Both the position numbers and the translations under genes were made by a program. Below, piece by piece: positions 25,249-32,614 of a stretch of DNA of 34,616 nt; the first letter of the stretch is position 1; each line of letters starts with the position of its first letter. The notes beneath the pieces are model-generated. The model saw only the letters and a program-made list of their open reading frames with translations. It did no database searches and was not told the DNA's origin. This DNA comes from Frankia nepalensis (GTDB taxonomy: Bacteria; Actinomycetota; Actinomycetes; Frankiales; Frankiaceae), in NCBI RefSeq assembly GCF_016786325.1, contig NZ_JADWYU010000171.1:1-34616 (forward strand), in the 5' to 3' direction.

Positions 25249-26250
25249 TCACGCGCCGCGGTCGAGTTCCTCGGCGAGGAACTCGACCCCTTCGACCGCG
25301 GCCGGTTCCGGGTTGCGCAGCGCGTAGTCGAGCAGCACGACGCGGTCGTTTCTGATCGCGGACATGGCCGCGACGCCCGGGAGCGCCAGCAGCTTGGCCT
25401 TGGCCTGCTCCGCGGTCTCGCCGTCGAGCCCGTAGCTGAGCACGATCACGTCTGGGTCGCGGCCGATGAGTTCTTCCAGGCTGCCTTCGGCGTAGTTCTT
25501 GTCCAGGTCGGCGAACACGTCGGTGACGCCGAGGGTGTCGAGCTGGTCGTGCAGGATGTTGCGTCGGCCGGTCACCGACAGCTCGGTGCCCCAGAAGTAG
25601 GCGCCCGCCGCGGTGAGCTCGCCCGAGCCCGCCGCCGCCTCGCCCGCGGCGGTGAGCCGGGCCTTGAGATCGGTCACCGCCCTGTTCGCGACGTCGGACG
25701 TCCCGAAGATCTGTCCGTAGAGCGATAGGTCGGTCCAGATCGCCTCGAACGTGGTCGAGGCCTCGTCACCGGTGCCGGTGTCGTGCCCGCACTCGCCGGT
25801 GACCAGCAGGTTCGCCAGGCCCGCGCCTTCGACGTCGGCGGCGGTGGTCGCGAACAGGCCGGACCCGATGACGATGTCGGCCCCGGAGCCGAGCAGGTTC
25901 TCCAGTGTCGGGTCGTCGGAGGTGACGATCGGGACGTCGTCGAAGAGGTCGGCGGCCGGGCCGTACAGGGGCGTCCCGAACTCGCCGGACCGTCCGACCA
26001 CCCGGTCGGCGGCGCCGGCGGCGGCGAGCAGGCTCGGCGCGGTGGTGCCGACGGTCAGCACCGCTTGCGGCCTCGCGTCGAGGGTCACGTCGGCGCCGCA
26101 GTTGGACACCGTCGCGGGGAAGCTGAGGGCGGCGTGGCCACTCGACGGGGCCGTCTGCGCGGCGGGTTCCGGATCGTTCCCGCCGCAGGCGGCCAGTGAG
26201 CATGCCAGGGCCACCGTGGTCACGGCGGCCAGCACCCGTCCGGGTCTCAT
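25249..26250 (-). CDS. Metal/metallophore-binding lipoprotein (FepB/BtuF-like)
   Basis: A 333-residue exported receptor of the helical-backbone metal-receptor superfamily. Signal peptide and lipobox LAAC place the lipid on Cys22. The mature part has DARPQAVLTVGTTAPSLLAAAG, LENLLGSGADIVIGSG (the 'exactly where is the ligand' segment of FepB-like proteins), RDPDVIVLSYG and AAMSAIRNDRVVLLDYA. It lacks the His-rich loop of the ZnuA/TroA free-zinc receptors, which favours a chelated metal as ligand. GGAAGG precedes ATG 26250. The coupled ATPase and the upstream FecCD permease complete the importer; a 108-base spacer separates it from the permease gene. The modified peptide from the neighbouring precursor is a natural candidate ligand (inference). 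Confidence 0.9.
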   Translation of the reverse strand: MRPGRVLAAVTTVALACSLAACGGNDPEPAAQTAPSSGHAALSFPATVSNCGADVTLDARPQAVLTVGTTAPSLLAAAGAADRVVGRSGEFGTPLYGPAADLFDDVPIVTSDDPTLENLLGSGADIVIGSGLFATTAADVEGAGLANLLVTGECGHDTGTGDEASTTFEAIWTDLSLYGQIFGTSDVANRAVTDLKARLTAAGEAAAGSGELTAAGAYFWGTELSVTGRRNILHDQLDTLGVTDVFADLDKNYAEGSLEELIGRDPDVIVLSYGLDGETAEQAKAKLLALPGVAAMSAIRNDRVVLLDYALRNPEPAAVEGVEFLAEELDRGA

Positions 26251-26358
26251 GCTTTTCCTTCCAGCTTGGTGGTGTGGGGTCGCGCCAGGTTGGTTGTGGG
26301 ATCGCGCGCGGGAGGGCCCGGCGTGGGAAGGGCACGGTGGGCAGCGACGCGCCCGGGG

Positions 26359-27471
26359 TCAGCCGATGTCGGCCGCGCCGTGGAACCGGCGGACCAGCAC
26401 CAGCAGGAACGGGGCGCCGACGAGCGCGGTGACGACCCCGAGGGGGATCTCGCGGGGCGCGAACACGGTCCGGGCGGCCACGTCCGCCCAGACGAGGAAT
26501 CCCGCGCCGAGGAGCGCGGCCACGGGCAGCACGCGGCGGTGCTCGCCGCCGACCGCCCGGCGGGCGACGTGCGGCACGACGAGGCCGACGAACCCGATGG
26601 GTCCGGCGACCGCGACGACCGCGCCGACGCACACCGCGACGACGACGAACACCTGGGCGCGCAGCCTGGTCGGGCGGACGCCGAGGGTCAGCGCCGTCTC
26701 GTCGCCGATCGACAGGGCGTCGAGGCGCCGAGCCCAGTACGACAGCGCCACGAAGGTGAGGCAGACCGCCGCCACCGGCACCGGCAGCGACGACCAGCGG
26801 GCCTGGGTCAGCGAGCCGAGCAGCCAGAACAGCACGCCGCGCGCTCCGTTGACCGAGTCCGAGGCGAAGATCAGGAAGCTGGTCACGGCGGACAGGGCGT
26901 AGGACACGGTGACACCGGCGAGGACGAGTCTCATCGAGGTGAGCCGGCCGCCGACCCGGGCGATGGCGAACACCAGCGCGGTCGCGGCGACGCCACCGAC
27001 GAAGGCGCTGCCCGACAGGCCCCAGGCGCTGCTGCCGAGGGAGGCGCTGAACAGCAGCGCCGCCGCCGCGCCGGTGGAGGCTCCGGAGGACACGCCGGTC
27101 AGGTACGGCTCGGCGAGCGCGTTGCGGACCAGTGCCTGCAACGCGACGCCGCACACGGCCAGCCCGGCGCCGACGAACACCGCGGTCAGTACCCGGGGGG
27201 CGCGCACCGTCCAGGCGATCGAATCCTCGGCCGTCGTCCAGCTCACTCGTTGCGGCCATCCGACGGTGTGATGGCCGATGACCTTCCAGACGGTCGCCAG
27301 CGGCACCGGAACCGGGCCGAGGCTGACGGCGAGAGCCGCACTGGTGACCAGGACCGCGGACAGGACGGCGATCCAGGTCAGAGCCCGCCGCGCTCGGCGG
27401 GTCCGGCCGAGGTCGTCGGCGGCGGGCTGGAGAGCGGTGGCGGCCGGCGCGGGCGCGGACGTGGTAGTCAT
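26359..27471 (-). CDS. FecCD-family ABC permease
   Basis: A 370-residue polytopic membrane protein of the BtuC/FecCD family. Typical motifs are RAPRVLTAVFVGAGLAVCGVALQALVRNALAEPYLTG, the FWLLGSL segment, and ADVAARTVFAPREIPLGVVTALVGAPFL near the C-terminus. Around ten hydrophobic spans can be seen after a 30-residue soluble start. Only one permease gene is present, so the channel would be a homodimer. It starts 15 bases after the second half-transporter gene and precedes the lipoprotein and ATPase, forming one leftward operon. The role is transport of a metal-chelate complex across the cytoplasmic membrane. (Longer motif given only as family description; positions about 65-105 and 330-355.). 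Confidence 0.92.
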   Translation of the reverse strand: MTTTSAPAPAATALQPAADDLGRTRRARRALTWIAVLSAVLVTSAALAVSLGPVPVPLATVWKVIGHHTVGWPQRVSWTTAEDSIAWTVRAPRVLTAVFVGAGLAVCGVALQALVRNALAEPYLTGVSSGASTGAAAALLFSASLGSSAWGLSGSAFVGGVAATALVFAIARVGGRLTSMRLVLAGVTVSYALSAVTSFLIFASDSVNGARGVLFWLLGSLTQARWSSLPVPVAAVCLTFVALSYWARRLDALSIGDETALTLGVRPTRLRAQVFVVVAVCVGAVVAVAGPIGFVGLVVPHVARRAVGGEHRRVLPVAALLGAGFLVWADVAARTVFAPREIPLGVVTALVGAPFLLVLVRRFHGAADIG

Positions 27472-27486
27472 ACCGACGCCAGCCCC

Positions 27487-29355
27487 TCAGCCGAGCTGCG
27501 CGCGCATCAGCGACGCGAACGGTCCGGACCCCGTCAGCAGGTCCTCGGGGCGGCCCTGCTCGACGACCCGGCCGCCGTCGAGCACCACGACCAGGTCGGC
27601 GTCGCGCACGGTGGACAGCCGGTGAGCGATGATCAGGGTGGTGCGGCCGCGGCGGGCTTCGGCTGTCGCGGCGGCCACCGCGCGTTCGCTGTCGGCGTCC
27701 AGGTTCGACGCGGCCTCGTCGAGGACGAGCACGGCCGGGTCGCGCAGCAACGCCCGCGCGACGGCCACCCTTTGGCGCTGACCGCCCGACAGCGCCGCGC
27801 CGCGTTCGCCGACCGGGGTGTCGAGCCCGGCTGGCAGGCTGTCGGCGAACTCGGTGACCAGCGCCCGCTCGCACACGTCGGCGACCTCGGCGTCCGAGGC
27901 GTCCGGCCGGGCCAGCCGCACGTTGTGCGCGACCGTGGTGTTGAACAGGTAGACGTCCTGCGGGACGAGGCTGACCAGCTCCCGTACCTCGTGCTGGCTC
28001 AGATCGCCCACGGCGCGGCCCCCCAGGAGGACCTCGCCGCGGGTGGCGTCCCAGAACCGCAGAAGAAGATGCGCGATGGTGGTCTTGCCCGCCCCGGAAC
28101 GCCCGACGAGCGCCACGGTGGCGCCGGCCGGAACCGTGAACGACACGCCGTCCAGCGCCAGCGGCAAACCGGGCCGGTACCGGAACCGGACGTCACGGAA
28201 GCAGACGTCCAGCGGCCCGGACGGCGCTGGCCGGCGGCTGTCACTCGATGGCGCCTGGTCGGTGTCGCCGCCGCGCCGGGGCACGGCGCCGGCCGTGGCC
28301 GGCGGCTCGGCGACGTTCGGCGCGGCATCCACGACCTCGAACACCCTGGCGGCGGCCGCGCGCAGCTCACCGAAGCGGGTGACCATGGCGAACGCCTCCA
28401 TCAGCGGCACGAACGCCCCGGTCGCCACGACCACCATGACCGAGTAGGCGGTGAAGGTCAGGTCGCCGTCGACGAGCAGCCGGACGCCCAGCGCCAGCAC
28501 GCCGAACGCGGTCGCGGCGAGCACGAACTCCGCCGTGCTCGACTCGACGCCGGTCCGCAGCGCGTAGCGGCGTGCCCGCCGGTTCACCGCCCGGGTGGCG
28601 GCCAGCAGCCGGTCGGTGTGGGCTGCCTGCCCGCCGAAGACGACCAGCTCACGCAGGCCCTGGACACCGTCGAGGGCCGCCGCCTTCAGGCCCGCCAGCT
28701 CGGCCCGGATGGCCCGACCCTGCTCGTCGGCCCGACGCCGGCCGACAAACGGCACCACCGCGACCACGGCCAGCCCGGCGGCGAGCACCGCGGCCGGCGG
28801 GCCCGCCAGCACGCCGACCACGCCCACCGCGCACAGTGGAGCCAGCACCGCGGCGAGGGCGGTCGCCGCGGTGTGGGCGTAGAACCACTCCAACGTCTCG
28901 ACGTCGGCCATGGCCGTCCCGGCGACCTCACCGGTCCGGCGGCCCAGCAGCCCGCCGGGCGCGGTGCGCTCCAGCCCGTCGAACACCTCCAGGCGCAACG
29001 CCGCGAGCACCTTGAACGCCAGGTCGTGCGCGACCCACATCTCCGCCCAGTAGGCGGTCGCGTGACCCAGCACGAGCCCGGCCAGCAGCGTGAGCAGCCA
29101 ACCGACGTCGCGCAGGGACGCGCCCCCGGCGACCTCGGCCACCATCGCGGCCCCGGTCGCGACGGCCGCGATGGAGGTGAGGTGCGTCGCCAGCGAGCAG
29201 CCCACCGTGGCGACGAAGGTCCGACGGTGGCGCCGCAGCACCGGGACCAGGCGCAGGATCGCGCCCCGCGGCTGCTCCTCGGGCTCGACGGCGCGGCTGG
29301 GCACGGGCACCTCCGCGGGGCCAGGCGGGGAGGCGGACACCGGCGTCGTGGTCAC
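27487..29355 (-). CDS. Exporter-fold ABC half-transporter (second of a pair)
   Basis: A 622-residue fusion of a six-helix membrane domain (about residues 45-335) and a nucleotide-binding domain (about 380-620). Walker A is GRSGAGKTT, the signature LSGGQRQR, Walker B VLVLDEAASNLD and the switch His IIAHRLS. A Pro/Asp/Ser-rich linker of about 40 residues lies between the domains. GTG 29355 overlaps the stop of the preceding half-transporter (GTGA), so the pair is probably a heterodimer. Such pairs either export peptides and lipids or, as in IrtAB of mycobacteria and YbtPQ, import metal-siderophore complexes. In this operon both export of the matured peptide and import of its metal form are possible, and sequence alone does not decide. 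Confidence 0.9.
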   Translation of the reverse strand: MTTTPVSASPPGPAEVPVPSRAVEPEEQPRGAILRLVPVLRRHRRTFVATVGCSLATHLTSIAAVATGAAMVAEVAGGASLRDVGWLLTLLAGLVLGHATAYWAEMWVAHDLAFKVLAALRLEVFDGLERTAPGGLLGRRTGEVAGTAMADVETLEWFYAHTAATALAAVLAPLCAVGVVGVLAGPPAAVLAAGLAVVAVVPFVGRRRADEQGRAIRAELAGLKAAALDGVQGLRELVVFGGQAAHTDRLLAATRAVNRRARRYALRTGVESSTAEFVLAATAFGVLALGVRLLVDGDLTFTAYSVMVVVATGAFVPLMEAFAMVTRFGELRAAAARVFEVVDAAPNVAEPPATAGAVPRRGGDTDQAPSSDSRRPAPSGPLDVCFRDVRFRYRPGLPLALDGVSFTVPAGATVALVGRSGAGKTTIAHLLLRFWDATRGEVLLGGRAVGDLSQHEVRELVSLVPQDVYLFNTTVAHNVRLARPDASDAEVADVCERALVTEFADSLPAGLDTPVGERGAALSGGQRQRVAVARALLRDPAVLVLDEAASNLDADSERAVAAATAEARRGRTTLIIAHRLSTVRDADLVVVLDGGRVVEQGRPEDLLTGSGPFASLMRAQLG

Positions 29356-31106
29356 CGGGCGGCCCCCGATCCGACGGCCACCCGCTGCGCGGCGATCAGG
29401 TCGGCGTAGCGCCCGCCACGGGTGACGAGTTCGTCGTGACCACCCGTCTCCGCCACCCGGCCGTCGTCGAGGACGACGATCCGGTCGGCGTCGCGGATCG
29501 TCGACAGCCGGTGGGCGATCACCAGGGTGGTGCGCCCGGCTGACAGCCGCCGCATGGCCTCGGCGATCGTCTTCTCGCTGTCGGCGTCGATGCTCGACGT
29601 GGCCTCGTCGAGGACCAGGACCGGGCGGTCGGCGAGCAGGGCGCGGGCGATCGACAGGCGTTGGCGCTGACCGCCGGACAGGGTCAGACCGCGTTCGCCG
29701 ATCACGGTGGCGTACCCGTCCGGCAGGTCGGCGACGAACTCGTGCGCGCTCGCGGCACGGGCGGCGTCGACGAGGTCGGCGTCGGAGGCACCGGGGTGGG
29801 CCAGCCGGAGGTTGTCGGCGACCGTGCCGTGGAACAGGTAGGTGTCCTGGGAGACGACGGATATCTGCCGCCGCAGCGAGGTCAGCGTCAGCGCGGCGAT
29901 GTCCACGCCGTCGAGGGTGATGTGTCCCGAGCGGGGGTCGAAGAACCGCAGCAGCAGACTGACGGCTGTCGTCTTGCCCGCACCGGAGCGGCCGGTGAGC
30001 GCGACCGTCTCACCGGGCCCGACGGTGAAGCTGACGTCGGCCAGGGCTGGCTGCTCGCGGGCCGCGTAGGCGAAGGTCACCTCTTCGAACGCGATCGCGG
30101 GTGGCCCGGCCCGCCGCGTGAACTCGCGCGCGTCCGGACGTTCGGTGACCTCCGGGACCGTCGCGTAGAGCTCCCCGATCCGCTCGGCGGCGGAGACACC
30201 GAGGTAGCCGGCATGCCAGTACATGGTCAGTTCACGGAACGGCCGGAAGCAGGCGATCGCCAGCAGCAGGACGAAGAAGAGGTCGGTCGCGGGCAGCGCA
30301 CCGGTCGCGACCCTGCCCGCGGCGACCGCGGTGGCCGCGGCGACTCCGAGGCTTTGGCCGAAGGCGGTCAGTCCCGTCTCGACCAGGGAGATCCGCATCG
30401 AGCGCATCGTCGACCGGTACAGGTGCCACGCCTTGCCCTCAAGAGCGTCCCGGCGCACGACCGCGGTGTCGAACGTCTTCAGAGTGGTCATCCCCTGCAT
30501 GGCGTCGACATACTCGGCGTTGAGGTCGGCATAGGCGGCCCAATGGTCGTGCCCGCGGGCCGTCAACGCCCGGTCCCACAGCCGGGGCACCACCGGGATC
30601 GCCAACGCCACCGCCGCGACCGTCGCGGCCACGACGACGTCCCGTGACGCCAGCCAGCCGCAGACCGTCAGGACGGTCACAGCGGCGACGACCACCTGGG
30701 GCAGGTAACGGGAGTAGTAGGCCTCCAGCCCGTCCACGCCGTCCACGACCGTCGACGCCGCCGTGCCGGACCGCTCGCGGGCGAGATGGCCGGGACCGAG
30801 CGCGGCGACCTGGTCGAGCAGCCGCGTCCGCATCCCGGCGGTCACCACCGCGCCGGTCCGCCGGGCGGCCAGTTCACGGCCGAGCACCAGCCCAGCGCGC
30901 AGGGCGATGATCCCGGCCATCACCACCAGCGGGACCACCACGTCAGCGAACGTCGCCCCGCCGAACAGCCTGGCCAGCACGGTCGCGGCGGCGAACGCCT
31001 GCGCCAGCTGCGTGCCGGTGATCGCCAGACCGACGAGCACCGTGACCGCCAGCGGCCCTCGAAACGGCCCGGCAAGACGCAGCAGGCGACGGTGCAGCGT
31101 CACCAC
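29352..31106 (-). CDS. Exporter-fold ABC half-transporter (first of a pair)
   Basis: Membrane domain followed by a nucleotide-binding domain; Walker A is TGRSGAGKTT, the signature LSGGQRQR, Walker B VLVLDEATSSID and the switch His VIAHRLS. Both ATP sites of the pair look canonical. The open frame runs to GTG 31223, but that start would put the Zur-like operator and the CCGTTA dyad inside the gene. I prefer GTG 31106 (VTLHRRLLRLAGPFRG...), which begins just before the first membrane helix; its ribosome-binding site is weak, so the start is uncertain. It overlaps the second half-transporter by four bases and is the first gene of the transport operon. IrtAB/YbtPQ-like import or peptide export are both possible. 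Confidence 0.85.
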   Translation of the reverse strand: MVTLHRRLLRLAGPFRGPLAVTVLVGLAITGTQLAQAFAAATVLARLFGGATFADVVVPLVVMAGIIALRAGLVLGRELAARRTGAVVTAGMRTRLLDQVAALGPGHLARERSGTAASTVVDGVDGLEAYYSRYLPQVVVAAVTVLTVCGWLASRDVVVAATVAAVALAIPVVPRLWDRALTARGHDHWAAYADLNAEYVDAMQGMTTLKTFDTAVVRRDALEGKAWHLYRSTMRSMRISLVETGLTAFGQSLGVAAATAVAAGRVATGALPATDLFFVLLLAIACFRPFRELTMYWHAGYLGVSAAERIGELYATVPEVTERPDAREFTRRAGPPAIAFEEVTFAYAAREQPALADVSFTVGPGETVALTGRSGAGKTTAVSLLLRFFDPRSGHITLDGVDIAALTLTSLRRQISVVSQDTYLFHGTVADNLRLAHPGASDADLVDAARAASAHEFVADLPDGYATVIGERGLTLSGGQRQRLSIARALLADRPVLVLDEATSSIDADSEKTIAEAMRRLSAGRTTLVIAHRLSTIRDADRIVVLDDGRVAETGGHDELVTRGGRYADLIAAQRVAVGSGAAR

Positions 31107-31177
31107 GGCCCGCCAATCGATGGCTCCGCGCAAGCGCGCGCCGCCAAATTGATCATCATGAGCACGAACATCACGAC

Positions 31178-31210
31178 CCTTAATGAAAACCGTTTCCGTT
31201 ATCGTAACGG
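31178..31210 (-). promoter_or_regulatory. Zur-box-like operator plus dyad before the transport operon
   Basis: TGAAAACCGTTTCCG (31184-31198) is a 7-1-7 dyad like the site at 24419-24433, with one mismatch in the inner arms. Overlapping it is the perfect 6-3-6 dyad CCGTTATCGTAACGG (31196-31210). The block CCTTAATGAAAAC is shared with the precursor operator. Read leftward, ACGATA, 17 bases, TAAGGG is a possible but weak promoter within the sites. Control by Zur is the natural prediction. Confidence 0.65.
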
Positions 31211-31236
31211 ATAGGTTCCGCACTCGCTACCTTGAT

Positions 31237-31281
31237 CCGCCGTCCGCCGTCCGCCGTCCGCCGTCCGCCGTCCGCCGTCCG
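31237..31281. repeat. Tandem heptanucleotide repeat, six copies
   Basis: CCGCCGT is repeated six times without error (31237-31278) and followed by CCG. It lies in the divergent region between the transport operon and the smtB gene, about 27 bases upstream of the CCGTTA dyad. The rest of 31224-31489 shows no gene. A seven-base unit would not preserve a frame and is prone to slippage, so spacing could vary between strains. Confidence 0.85.
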
Positions 31282-31489
31282 GCTCGGTCCTGCGTGGCAC
31301 TGGTTCGGGGAGTGGAGGGCGGTGCGCGGCATCGGGCAACGTCTCGGGCGCCAGTCGCCCCGATCCGGTTGCTCGACGATCACTGATGCCGCAAGAGATC
31401 CTCATGGCTGATCAGTCGGGCGGAACCGGCCACCAGTCTCGGCTCGGCGGAGACGGGCGTCGGATGACCCGCGCCGTACGCGGCGCGGT

Positions 31490-31519
31490 TTGAAATCACA
31501 CATGCGCATGTGTTTATAT
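31490..31519 (+). promoter_or_regulatory. smtB promoter with a 16-bp palindromic operator in the spacer
   Basis: TTGAAA (31490-31495), an 18-base spacer and TTATAT (31514-31519) form a clear promoter. The spacer is filled by the perfect palindrome ACACATGCGCATGTGT (31498-31513). A regulator bound there would exclude polymerase, as expected for an autoregulated ArsR/SmtB gene. Initiation six or seven bases after the -10 falls on GTG 31526, which suggests a leaderless message. Confidence 0.65.
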
Positions 31520-31525
31520 GTCTGT

Positions 31526-31849
31526 GTGGACGGCGTGACCGGCCTTGAGCCTGCCGCGGAGCTGTTGCGCGCGCTGGCCGCGCCCGTGCGCCTCGCGGCG
31601 ATCCGAGAACTCGCCGAGGGTCCGCGCTACGTCCACGAACTGGTCGCGTCGCTGGGGGTCAGCCAGCCGCTGCTCTCGCAGCACCTGCGGGTGCTGCGAG
31701 GTGCCGGGCTCGTCGTCACGCGGCGGCACGGCCGGGAGATCGCCTACCTTCTCGCAGACCAGCACGTCGCGCACATCGTGCTGGACGCGATCGCTCATTC
31801 CCGGGAGGGTCCGCATGAGCACCCCGACGCTGCACGCCCCGCACCATGA
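31526..31849 (+). CDS. smtB: SmtB-type ArsR-family zinc-sensing repressor
   Basis: A winged-helix metal sensor of about 107 residues. AAELLRALAAPVRLAAIREL and VHELVASLGVSQPLLSQHL form the DNA-binding region, closely like the SmtB protein encoded beside zur in mycobacteria. Helix alpha-5 reads DQHVAHIVLDAIAHSREG and has Asp, His(+2), His(+13) and Glu(+16), exactly the spacing of the alpha-5 zinc site of SmtB/CzrA. It should leave DNA when zinc binds. In-frame ATGs at 31502 and 31508 lie inside the operator palindrome, so GTG 31526 (or 31535) is the better start. The His-rich gene overlaps its end and zur follows further downstream, so high zinc would switch on the storage and Zur functions. 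Confidence 0.88.
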   Translation: MDGVTGLEPAAELLRALAAPVRLAAIRELAEGPRYVHELVASLGVSQPLLSQHLRVLRGAGLVVTRRHGREIAYLLADQHVAHIVLDAIAHSREGPHEHPDAARPAP

Positions 31850-32120
31850 CGCCACCGAGCACACCCACCGGCTCGGGTGCGGCCACGTCGCCGTCCCGCA
31901 CGCCGACCACGTCGACTACCTGCATGACGGCCACCTGCACCGGGCGCACGCCGACCACTACGACGAGTGCGAGCCGGCCGGGCACGTCGCGTGCGCGGGC
32001 CACAGCCACACCCACGGCGAGGGCTGCAGGCATGTGGCTGTCCCGCACGGCGACCATGTCGACTACGTACACGACGGCCACCGGCACGCCGCGCACGACG
32101 GCCACTGGGACGACCACTGA
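31815..32120 (+). CDS. His-rich two-repeat metal-binding protein
   Basis: A 101-residue protein with about 26 His, plus Cys and Asp. Two repeats of about 35 residues are plain: GCGHVAVPHADHVDYLHDGH and GCRHVAVPHGDHVDYVHDGH, each followed by an HxxH-rich tail. It has no signal peptide or membrane span, so it would be a cytosolic zinc sponge or metallochaperone. ATG 31815 lies inside the 3' end of smtB, overlapping by 35 bases in another frame with GGGAGGGT upstream, so it is co-transcribed and probably coupled. Being controlled by a zinc-released repressor, it would be made when zinc is plentiful. The function is inferred from composition and place; a chaperone for other metals cannot be excluded. 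Confidence 0.8.
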   Translation: MSTPTLHAPHHDATEHTHRLGCGHVAVPHADHVDYLHDGHLHRAHADHYDECEPAGHVACAGHSHTHGEGCRHVAVPHGDHVDYVHDGHRHAAHDGHWDDH

Positions 32121-32156
32121 TCGCCTGATGCCGTCACGCCCCGAACAGGGCCCGGG

Positions 32157-32351
32157 TCACGGGATGTGAACCGGCCGTCCGCGGTGTCTCCGGCGGCCTT
32201 GGCCGACGGTCCTGCTGTCGGCGAGGACGAGCACCCGCTCGGCCTGCCGGGCGGTGACCGCCAGGTCGTGCGTGATCAGCAGGAGGCCGAGACCGTGCCG
32301 CGTCCGCAGGCCGGCGAACAGCTCCATGAGCTGCTCGCCGGCCCGGTTGAC
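32157..32351 (-). pseudogene. C-terminal remnant of an ABC ATPase
   Basis: Leftward from about 32351 the frame reads GEQLMELFAGLRTRHGLGLL, then LITHDLAVTARQAERVLVLAD, the D-loop-to-switch-His end of a dipeptide/nickel-type ABC ATPase. It continues into Arg-rich sequence to TGA 32157-32159. The Walker A, signature and Walker B parts are missing, and no start exists. It is a decayed fragment lying between the His-rich gene and zur. No other gene is seen from 32121 to 32614. Confidence 0.65.
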
Positions 32352-32614
32352 GAACGGCCACGACCGTCGCGAGAGTCTCGGGTAGCGCGACTATTGTCCA
32401 TAAGGGGGCATCTGGCAGAGATCTGACGGCCCTAAATGTCGGAATCGCCGTCGCCAATGCGGCCTCCGAGTGGCCGGGCCCCCATAGCAGCTGCGGATGT
32501 CAGCCCACTCCTGATCTGGCCGGCGATGGCAGAATCAGGTCACGTAGTGCCGGGCCGCGATCAGCGCGAGAGGCGGGAACGAGCCCGGAGCCGACCCAGG
32601 AGAAGGCCGATCAC

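Noticed and set aside
25249..26250. ZnuA-type free-zinc receptor
   Set aside because: The protein lacks the ZnuA/TroA His-rich loop and pairs with a FecCD permease rather than a ZnuB-type one; a chelate receptor fits better.
25766..27874. 702-codon minus-strand frame across the lipoprotein and permease genes
   Set aside because: Arg-rich and motif-free; it overlaps two well-supported genes in another frame on the same strand.
26266..29409. Very long plus-strand open frame of more than 1000 codons
   Set aside because: It runs antisense to the importer and half-transporter genes, has Arg/Gly/His-rich low-complexity sequence and no domain. It is a by-product of the high third-position GC on the other strand.
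27487..31106. CydDC cysteine/glutathione exporter assignment
   Set aside because: The pair resembles general exporter-fold half-transporters, but no cytochrome bd genes are adjacent and the operon context is metal uptake.
31237..31281. CRISPR array
   Set aside because: The seven-base units are contiguous, with no spacers, and no cas genes are present.
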